Assembly: GCA_026901365.1 (NCBI GenBank)
Contig: QLOH01000285.1
Span: forward strand, 868,001-932,000
Source: Sesbania bispinosa
Lineage: Eukaryota; Streptophyta; Magnoliopsida; Fabales; Fabaceae
Length of the DNA stretch: 64,000 bases
Direction of reading: 5' to 3'
Part shown: in pieces, positions 25,910 to 36,572 of the stretch
Layout of the letters: every line of letters begins with the position of its first letter
Position numbering within the stretch: the stretch's first letter is position 1
Notes under the pieces: model-generated
The model's input: the letters and a program-made list of their open reading frames with translations, nothing else
Databases searched by the model: none
Told to the model about the DNA's origin: nothing
Program-made: the position numbers and the translations under genes

Positions 25910-25927
25910 ATGGTTAGGGTTTCGTAG
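25910..25927 (+). promoter_or_regulatory. uORF 1 in leader of YTH copy 1
   Basis: A five-codon upstream reading frame (MVRVS, stop) in the presumed 5' leader. The equivalent at 36461-36478 in copy 2 is identical in sequence. The transcription start is not known, so presence in the mRNA is inferred. Confidence 0.55.
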
Positions 25928-25941
25928 GGATACCATCCAGA

Positions 25942-26022
25942 ATGATACAGAAGGCTCCTCTTTCGCCGTTTGGGCTCTCCAATTCCATTATGCGACGGCG
26001 TTTCGTCACAGTTATGCCTTGA
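25942..26022 (+). promoter_or_regulatory. 26-codon uORF in leader of YTH copy 1
   Basis: An upstream reading frame starting MIQKAPLSPFGLSNSIMRRR and ending in TGA 28 bp before the leader-intron donor (exon end 26050). Copy 2 has the same 26-codon frame at 36492-36572 with eleven base differences, no indel and an invariant MRRRFVT segment, although the leader around it carries indels. It may repress or tune translation of the main frame; this is inference. Confidence 0.6.
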
Positions 26023-26680
26023 TTCTTTCTTCTCTCTCTTTTTTCTTCAGGTAAATCCTCGCATCGCCTTTTCTTGATCTTTTTCTTTCTTCCCGTGTAT
26101 GTATCGATTAGCTACTCTTTGTATTCGGCGATTGAAGCTGTTTTCCTGGAATGAATACGTGGAGAATGTCCCTGCTTTCAATGGGGTTGGGGTAGGGGTA
26201 TACCGTATTCTTTATGCGTTTTCCGTTTTTTTGAGTGCTCGATTGCGCATTTGGGAGTGGGTTTCTTGTCTTCTACGAAGGGGGGTTTGTTTCTGTGGCT
26301 AAATTGGTTTCTTAATTGGTAAGCTACTGACCTGTTTCCCGATTTGAAGGTCAAACCGCGTTGATAATAGTTATTCACAGGGTTACGAACAATTTTTTTA
26401 AATTATTTTAAAAGGAGGCAGAGAGTTTTATCTTTTCTAATCCGCTGAGCAGTGAGTTTTAGCTATTTGCCTTCTGTTTGAATCGATGGGTTATTACTTG
26501 TAATCATAGGTGCAACTTTGGGGGTGTTATGTTGCCATGTTCAACCCTGGAGTAGTCTGCTGCTGATTAATGAAAATCCTTGTTTCTCTCTAATGCTATT
26601 TTCTCACTTTAGTATTGTTTGGATTGTTATGTTTGCTTATACTTCATATTATTGCTGTCTGCAGTGGTGGCAGCTCTGGT

Positions 26681-29600
26681 ATGGAAATGTATGATGTTTC
26701 TGAAACTAGAAACACAAATGCTTATTTGGTAATTCTACAGATTTTTTTTTAACCTCTGTTCTTTTCTTCCCTCCTTTTTGATGTATTAGGTCTACCTTAA
26801 TGACTTGACATTATTGTACTCTATTTCTAGTCAATTTTTCTCATCTGAGTTAGTGTGACAATGAATTGTGTTACTGTTACTTTGACTTCCAGATTGAAGG
26901 TAATGATTTAAACTCACACCTGAAAAGCCCAAATTTTGAACAATTTGAAGCCATGTTTAACGAAGGAGCCCCTGAGTTTGTTGTTGATCAGAACTTGTAT
27001 TACCCTGCTGCCACCAATTATGGGTATTACTGTACAGGTAAATTAAAAACCATTATATATCATGGCTTTTTAGTTGATAGTGTACTATAAATATGTCGTA
27101 TTGACTGCTTGTTATTTATTGTGGTTAGCATTTGATTCACCCGCAGAATGGGAGGACAACCATAGGATTTTCGGTGTAGATGGTCCTGATATTCAGTACA
27201 CGGTGAGTCTAGTTCCCCTCTGCCCATGTGTATGTGTCATATGGCGTGTCAAGTGTCAACAGCTGATTCTAATGCTTGTTTCTTTTCCAGGGTGCACAGA
27301 ACGGAAGTTTTCCATATGTATATTATACACCTAGCTATGGATTTGCACAGTCTCCATACAATCCTTATAATCCTTATATTCCTGGTGCTATGATAGGAGT
27401 TGATGGTTCATATGGTGGAGCACAACAGTATTACTCCCTCCGGAATAATCAAAACCTTGTTTCTTCACCTGCTTATATTCCTCTTGTTCAACCAGACAGT
27501 TTCCCTGATAGTTCTGTTGACTCATTGTTTGATAACAGTGCTTCTGTCAGTAGACCTGATGGAAGAGGTTTAAAACATAAGTTCAATTCAGCCTCTAGAG
27601 CTTTTTCTAGACACTCGTCCAAATCATTATCAAATCAGACAAGTTCCTTGTCCAGGGTATCTGAAGGGCCAAGAGCAAATGCTGGGGTAAAGAAAGGTTT
27701 GACTGATGGAAGTGATTCTGGCAGTGCTTTTCTTAATTTGGCTTCACCACCTGTCCAGCAGGTATGAATTTACCCTTTTATGCTATATTTAAAAGAGTAT
27801 GTCAAGTCCGCATCTACTTTTAACATGTTTATGTGAGAATCATGGTGTCTATAAATAAAATTTGTTAATACCATTTTAGCATGTTAAATTTTTTTGAAGA
27901 TTTTCGCCTTTTATATGTTACTATTTCTTTGAATAGGGCACACCTGCAGGGAATGTTCTGGAGGTCTTTTTATGCTTTTAATCATTTGATGAATCTGAAG
28001 ATCTAGTTTTTGGTCACTTGTTTTTCAATACTTGGAAATGAATTTTGTCTGAAAAAAATTAGAGATTTTATTGAATATGCTTGATGGTGATATTTGCTTT
28101 TTGGTTTTGTAGGTCAGAAGTGTAGATTCCTCAATCCAGCCTGTAGATATTAATTCCTATGGAAATGTTTCTGCCCATCATAATCAATTGAAAATAGCTC
28201 CACCTTTGAGCAATGGTTTTTCTGACTATGGATCTAATGCTAATGGACAGCCTGCAGTTACTAAACTTAGACCAAAGGTTAGCAAAGTACCAAGTGATGT
28301 AAATGGAGGCTCTGATGTATTAGGTGAGCAAAATCGGGGCCCTAGAATTAGTAGGCCAAAAAATCAGATGGCTGTCAAAGCCTATACAACCAAGGCAGGA
28401 GATGATAACACACAAGAGATCATCATTTATACTGATCAATATAACAGGGAGGATTTCCCTATTGACAATGAAAACGCAAAGTTTTTTTGTTATAAAATCA
28501 TACAGTGAGGATGATGTGCACAAAAGCATTAAATATAATGTATGGTCATCAACACCTCATGGAAACAAGAAGCTGCAGAGTGCCTATGAAGATGCTAGGA
28601 GAATAGCTTTAGGAAAATCTGGAGGCTGTCCTATCTTTCTTTTCTTTTCTGTGAGTTTCCATCATCAGTCTCTATCTGATCTGTATATCTAAAACTTTTG
28701 TGCAAGTGTAAATTTATTGCCTTCTATTCGTGATAGTGATCGTTTTTCAATTTAGGTTAATGCCAGCGGTCAATTCTGTGGGGTTGCTGAGATGGTTGGT
28801 CCCGTTGACTTCAATAAGGATATGGACTTTTGGCAGCAAGATAAATGGAATGGGAGCTTCCCTGTAAAGTGGCACCTCATAAAAGATGTGCCAAATGCAA
28901 ATTTTAGGCACATTATACTAGAGAACAATGAGAACAAGCCTGTAACTAATAGCAGAGACACACAAGAGGTATATATTGTTTTGTCCTTCAGCAGTTCCTT
29001 TATCAGTGTGTAATTGACGATTGTGCAAACAAGCAGTTAACATTAATGATTGAGTAAGTTGGATGTTTTTTTCTCCTGGACTATTGTTATAATTTTGACT
29101 AATACCCATTCCTCGTGTGCAGATTATGTTCAGGAAAGGTTTGGAAATGCTGAAAATATTCAAACATCATACTATGAAGACATCTTTGCTTGATGATTTT
29201 ATGTATTATGAAAACCGTCAAAAGATCATGCAGGAAGAGAAAGCTAAGTTTCTAATCAAGCGTTTTGAATGTCCAATATTGGTTTCTGCATTGGAACCTC
29301 CTCAAAAGTTGAATTTTGTCAGTGATATCCCTTCAATCAATGATGAGGAAAATTTGAAGATGGGTGATGAGTTTGATTGCTTTAAACAGACTTCAATTTC
29401 AAGTACTGAGCATATTGTTAATAGTTCTGATGTCCCCAGCACTACATCTGTGCATGAGGAGGCTGAGAAAAGTAAAGTTGATAGGGAAGATATTTCTTCT
29501 GTCCTAAAGATTGGTTCAGTTACTATTACCCCAAAACGGGTAGAGACTAAACTATCTGGCAATAGTGTTGCTAATAAGGAACCGATTGATGTTTTGACCG

Positions 29601-29719
29601 TAGGCTCAATGCAAGTCAAAGTTAATGGATTTGCTGAGTCTTCTGGATTTTTGAAGGTTGGGAGTATCCCACTTGATCCGAGAGCACTCCAGCTGGACAA
29701 AGGAGGTAATTGTGTTTAA
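26681..29719 (+). pseudogene. ECT6-like YTH-domain protein, copy 1, frameshifted
   Basis: Exons: 26681-26728, 26893-27037, 27129-27202, 27291-27761, 28113-28650, 28756-28968, 29123-29719; a leader intron spans 26051-26664. The intact version would be about 694 residues: a Tyr/Pro/Ser-rich disordered N-terminal half, then a YTH domain that binds N6-methyladenosine in RNA. Against copy 2, exon 5 (28113-28650) is 538 bp, not a multiple of 3, because 28482-28488 has seven T where copy 2 has six. Reading then runs into TGA at 28506-28508, leaving about 377 residues and no YTH fold. Downstream the other frame is still clean (YNVWSSTPHG, FWQQDKW, NKPVTNSRDTQE), with no further stop, so the lesion is recent or a sequencing error in a homopolymer. 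Start codon chosen by match to copy 2 and exon phase. Confidence 0.85.
28482..28488 (+). other. Frameshifting T7 homopolymer in YTH exon
   Basis: The paralogous site at 39081-39086 has T6 and an open frame. The extra base turns the YTH-domain opening KFFVIKSYSE into KFFCYKIIQ followed by a stop. Confidence 0.9.
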
Positions 29720-30130
29720 AATGGATCTCATCCTTAAAATTTGGTTATGGATGTCAAGGCACTGTTTGGAACTTCTTTTGTGAAAGATGGATTAATTCAG
29801 CATGACTGTATCACAATTGCCAATTGAGAAGTTGGGTTTCTTTTCAATCTTTGTCTACTGCTTTCATTTGTTTGATAATAGGCCATATGGTTGGATGGAT
29901 TTTTCAAGCGTCTTTGATACAAAATGCTTTATTTCATGTAACCTCATATTTTGTCTGCCAGTGATCAATATACCAGGGTGTTTTTCTTCATTGCAGATTT
30001 CATTCGTTCTGTTGTCGAACCTGCTTAAATTTCCTGCTACCTTCGTTTTATGTATTTATGTTGTATCTTTTTGAGATTTCCATTCTGTTCTATTTCTTGG
30101 AATCTGATCAATATACATGGAGATGATTGA
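29720..30130 (+). other. 3' flank of YTH copy 1
   Basis: Non-coding sequence homologous to 40586-40990 after copy 2, with shared words such as GGCCATATGGTTGGATGGA. It probably contains the 3' UTR. Short ORFs here are not conserved in frame between the copies. Confidence 0.7.
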
Positions 30131-30291
30131 GTCCCTGTTTGGTTATCAGTTGAGCACAAGGAAGAATCAAATTCACAGAATTGATTTTAAATTACTCCTG
30201 TCTAACATATTTTGTAAAGTGTGTATTTATTTTCAATCATTGATTCTGGAATTAACTCTACTCAAATGGAAATCGGAAATCAAACAGGCAT
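30131..30291. mobile_element. Small MITE with paralogous empty site
   Basis: 161 bp with ends GTCCCTGTTTGGTTAT and AAATCAAACAGGCAT, flanked by TGA at 30128-30130 and 30292-30294. At the matching position after YTH copy 2 (about 41000) the sequence reads GACTGAATCAATG with a single TGA and no element, so the insertion is dated after the duplication or was lost from copy 2. It looks Tourist-like, but the TGA duplication departs from the usual TAA/TTA. Confidence 0.75.
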
Positions 30292-30528
30292 TGAATCAAT
30301 GGAAGCTTCCTTTGAGGAATATAAAATTCCTTGACATTCTTTTTTTCCCACTTCGTATGTAATCAATCTAATGTTTTTCTCTTCACTATCACTCACTTCT
30401 GTTGAAGTATGTAGGTGATTGCTGAGTGGATAGCCGAAAAGTTGTTTTTATTGGTAAAATATATTGATAATTTAAGGATTTTGTTCTTTTTTAGAGTGTG
30501 TAAATTCTTGTGATTGTAGCTATTTTTA

Positions 30529-31234
30529 GAGATCGGATTGTGACTTTGGCTTTGGAAAGTTATGGTAACTTTTTTCTCTTAAAAACCATTGGATTAATCT
30601 CACACCTCAGATTTTTCCACTTGTCAAGTTATTATTTTATGGCAGCAACGTGGAATTGCACGGGATATTTTTCCCCTTTTTTGGTATTTAGTCAAGACAT
30701 TTTCAAAGGCATTGTCATGTCACTCGTTTTCTTCAAGTTTTTAGCGTGGGGTATGTTGAAACCATCCTCCCTTTCTCCAATCAAGTGGGCAAGCTGCTCG
30801 CGAACTGGAGTATATCATATTGATGACACAAAGATCCACACATTATTGACATTACAGGGGAGCTATCAAGCAACTCTTGTTTTAGTGGTGGGTGAAATGA
30901 AACTTCTTGATCTGATGGATGTGAACAGAGATGAGGCTCTTTGTTGCCATCGTGCTAGGAGCTCGGCGGTGAGCTGGTGGCTTAAATGGGAGTCAGGGAG
31001 GTGACAATAGAGGGAAGGAGATGGTGGTGCAGCACAACGTACAGATTAATCCAACGGTTTTTTTTAAAAAAATTGTTGGTATTGGAATATTCTCTCACTA
31101 TAGCCTGAACAGGGTTTCTTTAAAAAAGATCTAGAACAAATGGAGAAATATGAGGCATGAGATTAATCTTACAGTTTTTAAGAGGGGAAAGTTACCGTGG
31201 ACTTTTCAAAGCCAAAGTCACACAATCCGCTCCC
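30529..31234. mobile_element. Non-autonomous Mutator-like element (MULE), 706 bp
   Basis: Terminal inverted repeats of roughly 90 bp. The left end is GAGATCGGATTGTGACTTTG; the complement of the right end is GGGAGCGGATTGTGTGACTT, and both continue through GGTAACTTT..CTCTTAAAAAC and GATTAATCTCA. The flanks are an exact 9-bp duplication CTATTTTTA at 30520-30528 and 31235-31243. The homologous site after YTH copy 2 (about 41220-41250) is unoccupied. The roughly 500-bp interior is unlike the ends and carries part of a 164-codon ORF (30510-31004) of no recognised family. There is no transposase. Confidence 0.85.
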
Positions 31235-32115
31235 CTATTTTTATCACTAATCCTTCCTCTACAACTAATTTTTGAGTGGTGTGTTTTATAACATGGAACT
31301 CATTGACTATTCCTTAGGTTGTGTTTTCATAACTAATTGTTCCTATAAGATAGAACTGAAGGCAAGATGCCTAAGATACGGGCTTTGTGTCGTGAGGTTC
31401 TCGAGGTTCTCTTTACTTTTGCAACACATTGGTTTGGGGGGAAATTCTGAAACCAACATTGTCATCAGGAGTGAAAAAATTTGGCAAAACTATCTTTGAG
31501 TATTATTAAATATAGTCGATAACACTTTCTTTGTTTTTATTTTTTATTTAGATTAGTTGTCATTGTTTTTATGTACCAACTATTTACTTATATTATATCA
31601 AGCATTTGTCCAATTTCAAAATAAAAGATTGAACCATTATTAAGTTATTGACAGTTAATAGAAGGCATCATTGGAGTATTTCACAATACCCATCAACATA
31701 AAGGGTCATGTAAATGTTGATAATGACATACAAGAAATAGAATGCACTACACATAGTGGAAAGTGCATAAGTCAAATGAACCCGTAAAGTGCATATTTCA
31801 AGTGAAATTTAAGAAAGGGTGCATAATAAATGTAATGGGAGATGCATTTGTAGCATGAGCTAAAGCACCTAAGGTTTTAGTTGTAATGTTGGATTATATT
31901 ATTTCTAAGTGTCACTATTCTTGAAGAGATTGGAGACATTTTAGATGACACCTATATGAAAACCTTAGAAAAACTTAAGTGGCCTGATTGGAGGAAATGT
32001 ATCTTGCCATGCCTAGTGACAGGAGATGGACATGACTATTTAGGGTTTAAGGATAACAATATGGTTGTATGTTCTATTTTGAATTTTGTTTTTATGGTCA
32101 TGTTTTTATAGTATA

Positions 32116-32292
32116 GAAAAGTGCTAGCAACACACTCTTTAGCACACTCTTTCCAACACACTCTATGTGATTGGTTAAAAGTCATATGGGTCCCATCACA
32201 TTGGGAGTGAGATCCACATAATTTGGTGGGACCCATGTGAATTTTAACCAATCACATAGAGTGTGTTTGGAAGTGTGTCGATAGCACTCCTC
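32116..32292. mobile_element. Mutator-like MITE, 177 bp, exact 9-bp target duplication
   Basis: Ends GAAAAGTGCTAGCAACACAC and TCGATAGCACTCCTC are inverted repeats. The inner arms (CACTCTATGTGATTGGTTAA against TTAACCAATCACATAGAGTG) pair almost perfectly. The flanks are TATAGTATA at 32107-32115 and 32293-32301. A partial relative starts near 24843 (GTGCTAGCATCACACTATTT). Confidence 0.85.
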
Positions 32293-32663
32293 TATAGTAT
32301 AATCGAAATGACAATGCACAAGGATCATGATACAAATTGTATGCTAGCACAACGTAACAACAAGTTATATCATTTTCACTTATGTTATTATGTATGATAA
32401 TGACACTAAAAAGTTATGTTACCAAACATACGAGATAATGACCATTTAATCAAACTTTAATGACACGTTATAACCAAATTTAGTATGATTATGATATGAT
32501 TCACATGATCTTACTCATACTTTTCTATAAATATTAGTCTAATTTTTGCTCCCTTCTTACGAGTGTTGGATCCAAAAATTGATCAAACGGGGGATTGAAA
32601 TCGTTGGTGAACTACAAATTTAAAAAGTTTCATTAACTTTTTTATATAATATATATCATATAT

Positions 32664-33047
32664 GAGGAGGGTTATAATTACACCGGTGTAAGTTACACCA
32701 AGTATTACACCACTAATAACTACAAATCGAATATGTTTTTTAGTAATCCAACCGTTGAATTATGTTTGTTCATCATCAATATTATATGTGCCAACTTTCG
32801 TAAATTTTGACACTAATAACTTGATAATCAAATGGTTGGATTTTTCATATATTTCAAATGTATATATAACGTTAATCTTGAGACATCTCAATGGCATATC
32901 TAATAATTTCGGATTAATATGTTTGATCTATATGATAGTAACTTTCAATCCAACGGTGGATTATTTAATACAATGATCCGTTAAAAAATTATTCAGCGGT
33001 GTAACATTTGGTGTAACTTACACCGGTGTAATTATAACCCTTCTCAT
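32664..33047. mobile_element. Mutator-like MITE, 384 bp, exact 9-bp target duplication
   Basis: Ends GAGGAGGGTTATAATTACAC and GTGTAATTATAACCCTTCTC are inverted repeats and continue with CGGTGTAAGTTACACCAA pairing with TTGGTGTAACTTACACCG (allowing for one gap). The flanks are ATCATATAT at 32655-32663 and 33048-33056. Internal short ORFs are not genes. Confidence 0.87.
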
Positions 33048-33486
33048 CATATATAGTATAAATATATTTATCAAGTTAAATAATTAGTTTGTATATTTAC
33101 AAAGATGCTAATATGAGACATAATGAAAAGAGCTTTATAAAAACATAATAACTATATTTTTAGTCTAATTTATTATCTTATTATTATCTTGGTTGGAGAG
33201 GGGGTGGGGGGCAAGGCCCCTCCTCTAAATCTGTCTATGATCCTTACATTTAGCAAATACGATGTAATTCTAGTCCCTAAAACATGTGGTTTTAATCCTT
33301 AATGAAGTCTAAAATCACACTAATTTTTTAAAATGTAACTACTAAAAGTGAAATATTTTTATAAACATTATTTAAAAGAATATAATTTTCAGAAGCAAAA
33401 CACATTTAAGGTATAAACACATACAAGTTCTTTAATTAATCAAAAAAGATAGAAAAATAAGTTAATACAATCAAACGAATTTCTTG

Positions 33487-33661
33487 TTATCAACGAGGTT
33501 GGTTTAAGTGGTACATGCTTGATTCCCTTTAAGCAAGGTCTCGAGTTTGAGTCTTATGGATGAAAAAAATCTCCGCTGAGAGAGCTAGTTCCACCATGAT
33601 ATGAATTTTTCCGACTTGAACAGGATTGTCTCTCGTGGAGGTTACCTGTGATTAAAAAAAT
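33487..33661 (+). mobile_element. tRNA-derived SINE
   Basis: About 175 bp with a polymerase III-like box A (GGTTTAAGTGGTACATG) and box B (GGTCTCGAGTTTGAGTC) spaced as in tRNA, an unrelated body, and an A-rich 3' end (TTAAAAAAAT). The flanks GAATTTCTTG (33477-33486) and GAATTTCCTG (33662-33671) fit a target-site duplication with one mismatch. Confidence 0.78.
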
Positions 33662-34129
33662 GAATTTCCTGATTGTTTTAGTTTTCAAAACATAATCTAA
33701 AAACAAATTTATCTAACAAGATTTTTTTTTATAATTCTTTGGGGGTGGTTATCACCATATTCATTGACCAAATTTAAATATATCACAGAAAATAAAGTTG
33801 AGTGTGAAAAGATAAGGTGTAGCATAAATGAGGGGGAAATTTTGGAAAAGAAAATAAAGGAGGCGTGGCACATTTCCAATTTTGGAGGTGGTGCTCAGTG
33901 GTGACTCTACATAACAACAGACATACACATATATATAAGTAATATTTTAACCAGCTATGTAATGCACGATATAACATTATTATTTTATCGATAATTTTAT
34001 GATAACTGATAAAAATAAGTATAAAAGATTTCTATGTTATTATGTTCACAACAAAAGCATTCAAAAGATAATGTTACTATCATATGAAAAATATCATTAT
34101 GTTTCTTTATTAATAAAAATTTAAATAGA

Positions 34130-34455
34130 AAACTCTAAGGATAAGGAGAGAGCAGGTAAAATTGACTAGCCCAATCAGACTAACCCGTAAAAGCTTGGAA
34201 CAATGGATGAATCGAGCCTTTATTTTATAAGCCCAAATAACTCCAAATTTTTTAGCCCAATATGATAAAAGCTTGCTACCTGAAAAACTCACAAAAAAAG
34301 TTGAGTAGCCTGCTAAACACGGAGAAAAGCCTGTGAAATGTAGGGTTCAAGCCTTTATTTTAGAAGTCCGAATAACTTATAGATTTTTTAGCCCAATCTT
34401 CAAAAATCCGTTACCTGCATTAGACTAGTCCGGGTAGTCTGAATTGCCAACTCTA
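34130..34455. mobile_element. Probable hAT-like repeat
   Basis: The right end ATTGCCAACTCTA and the internal ATGTAGGGTTCAAGCCTTTA words resemble the repeat at 6369-6698. The left border is uncertain and no target duplication was seen. Within it, the AAAGCTTGGAAC..CCTTTATTTTA..GCCCAA pattern occurs twice in degenerate form. Confidence 0.4.
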
Positions 34456-35294
34456 AATGGGAGATTCAATCCAAGTAGATAGCATTAAATAAGACGAATT
34501 TAAAATATTTTGTAATGATAAAATTTTTCAAATATATTATAATTTTTTAAATAAAAAGAATGCCACATGAATTAAGTGACTCATATATTTAATATATAGG
34601 AGGAGGTGCATGGCATTTATTGAGTAAGAAATTTAAAAATAAATTTCGATACAAAATATTGTATTTAATATATTAATATTTTTTAAAAATATTTATATAA
34701 ATATTACTTATATTTATTTCTAAACGCATTTGTTTCCATTAATAATTTAGTACTTAATTCATTCCTTGTTATCTATATATTTTTCAGAATATTTTTTATT
34801 TATTTTGTCATTTTAAAGTTTACAACATTAATAATTTTTTTAGGGTGAAGTATGTTTTTATTTCTAAAATTATAGTAAAATTTGATTTCGGTCTATCTTT
34901 TATTTTTTTCGTTCTTTCAATTTAATTCTCTATTTTTCTTATGATTATATTATTTTAGTCCTAAGAATTAGTTATGTTCCATTAAGAAATAGCATGCAAA
35001 TGTTTTTTTCATAGATTTTTATATAGATTTTTCTTTTGATTTTCTTTTGTGATTTCAAAATTTGTAGGAAACTTAATGTAAATTTTAAATTTTACGATAA
35101 ATTTCATATGGAATTTTTTATAAAAAATTAAGAAATTCCACAATAATAGTTTTACATATAAATTGTTATTTTTTTTATATTATAAATTCATAAAAACTGT
35201 CATGTGCATTTTTACCTCATGTAAAGCCTCAAGAGTGAGTTATAAATGTAACTTAACAAAATATTGTTATAACATATTTGACATTATTTTTATG

Positions 35295-35815
35295 AGTTTA
35301 ATATATATACACGGACAGAGTAAAGAAATTTTACACAGACATCCAATGATGTGTTGCCATATCATTTATTGAATTTAATAACACATAAGGTGTCACATTC
35401 ATTAAATGATGTGGCGACACACCATTGGATGTCTGTGTAAAATTTATTTACACTGAGGGTGTATATTAATTAAATCTTATTTTTATTAATTATAACTATA
35501 ATTCTTTTCCAATTTAGTAGAAAGATAGAATAAATAAAAATAATAATACTACCAAGTTTAATATATATACACGGTCATAGTAAAGAAATTTTACACAGAT
35601 ATCCAATGATGTGTTGCCACATCATTTATTGAATTTAATAACACATAAGGTGTCACATTCATTAAATGATGTGACGATACACCATTGGATGTCTGTGTAA
35701 AATTTACTTACACTGACAATATATATTAATTAAATCCTATTTTTATTAATTATAACTATAATTCTTTTCCAATTTAGTAGAAAGATAGAATAAATAAAAA
35801 CAATAATACTACCAA
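35295..35815. repeat. Tandem duplication of a 260-bp unit containing a hairpin
   Basis: Unit 1 is 35295-35554 and unit 2 is 35555-35815, more than 95% alike by eye. Each begins AGTTTAATATATATACACGG. Each contains an inverted repeat: ACAGACATCCAATGATGTG on the left pairs with CACACCATTGGATGTCTGT on the right, around a shorter palindrome ATCATTTATTGAAT..ATTCATTAAATGAT. The unit looks like a MITE plus about 100 bp of flank duplicated together. Confidence 0.85.
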
Positions 35816-36460
35816 ATAAGAAATAAATTCAGTATATCTATAAGAAAAAGAAAATGAATATAAGAGAGATAAAAATTGGAATTAAAATTTTAATTAATTC
35901 TTTTTCTTGAGGAATTAATTAATTTTATTTCTTAATTTCCGTGGAAATGGATGAAATACTTGTTTGACCCTTCAGATCTTGCCGTCTCCTGTCGGTGGAG
36001 CAACACCGTGAGATTATGGGTAAACCAAAAAGTTACGTATTGAATTCATTTTCATTCGTATGATGACGGAGGTCACGACGGGAACTACACTACCATGCGT
36101 ACAGAGCAAGCAGGCTAAACGGCGTCGTTGGTATCTTCTAATTGCGTTTTTTTTAAACTAGTGTAGTGGTGTGGTGGCGTACACATCGTACCAGAAACAG
36201 AAAACAGTAAGGGGTATTCCAGTAAATCAACAACCCCTTTCCAAAAGGGCAAGAAAAATAAAAAAATTAAAAAAACAGAGAGAACGAGATTACGAAACGC
36301 TTCGTTTCTTAAATAAGTGGGAATCTCTAGTTGCACGTCTCTTTATCTCTCTCCCACACACACTCTTCTGGTTAATTTTTGTGTTTTTTCTTACACACAC
36401 CCAAACCGCCCTTTTCAAAGGCCAAGCAAGGGCTCTTCCTATTCTTCTCTGTCTCAGTTG

Positions 36461-36478
36461 ATGGTTAGGGTTTCGTAG
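36461..36478 (+). promoter_or_regulatory. uORF 1 in leader of YTH copy 2
   Basis: Five-codon frame MVRVS plus stop, identical to 25910-25927. Confidence 0.55.
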
Positions 36479-36491
36479 GAGTGCCATTAGA

Positions 36492-36572
36492 ATGCTGCAG
36501 AAGTCTCCCCCCTCGCCGTTTGGGCTATTCAATTCCAATATGCGACGGCGTTTCGTCACAATTATGCATTGA
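36492..36572 (+). promoter_or_regulatory. 26-codon uORF in leader of YTH copy 2
   Basis: Starts MLQKSPPSPFGLFNSNMRRR and ends in TGA 28 bp before the leader-intron donor (exon end 36600). It has the same length and register as the uORF at 25942-26022. Confidence 0.6.

Larger units (their letters stand above)
25470..31275 (+). repeat. Segmental duplication copy 1 (YTH gene unit)
   Basis: Aligns with 35950-41270. Homology starts near the shared words TTTGACCCTTCAG and GTCGGTGGAGCAACA, and covers promoter, leader, leader intron, all exons, most introns and 3' flank. It ends near CTACAACTAATTT. This copy is longer because of two transposons (30131-30291 and 30529-31234) absent from copy 2. Both promoters share the word TAAACGGCGTCGTTGG. 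Confidence 0.88.
31276..35949. other. Spacer between the two YTH segments
   Basis: No gene is supported. It holds two Mutator-like MITEs (32116-32292, 32664-33047), a SINE (33487-33661), a hAT-like repeat (about 34130-34455) and a tandem hairpin repeat (35295-35815). 31500-32100 and 34460-35290 are AT-rich with nothing recognisable. Confidence 0.6.

Noticed and set aside
26099..26302. ORFs in the YTH leader intron, also near 36621-36880
   Set aside because: Although both copies have open frames, they lie in the leader intron and the two copies do not keep a common frame (indels).
30510..31004. 164-codon ORF after YTH copy 1
   Set aside because: It begins outside and runs into the MULE through its terminal repeat; no family recognised and absent from copy 2.
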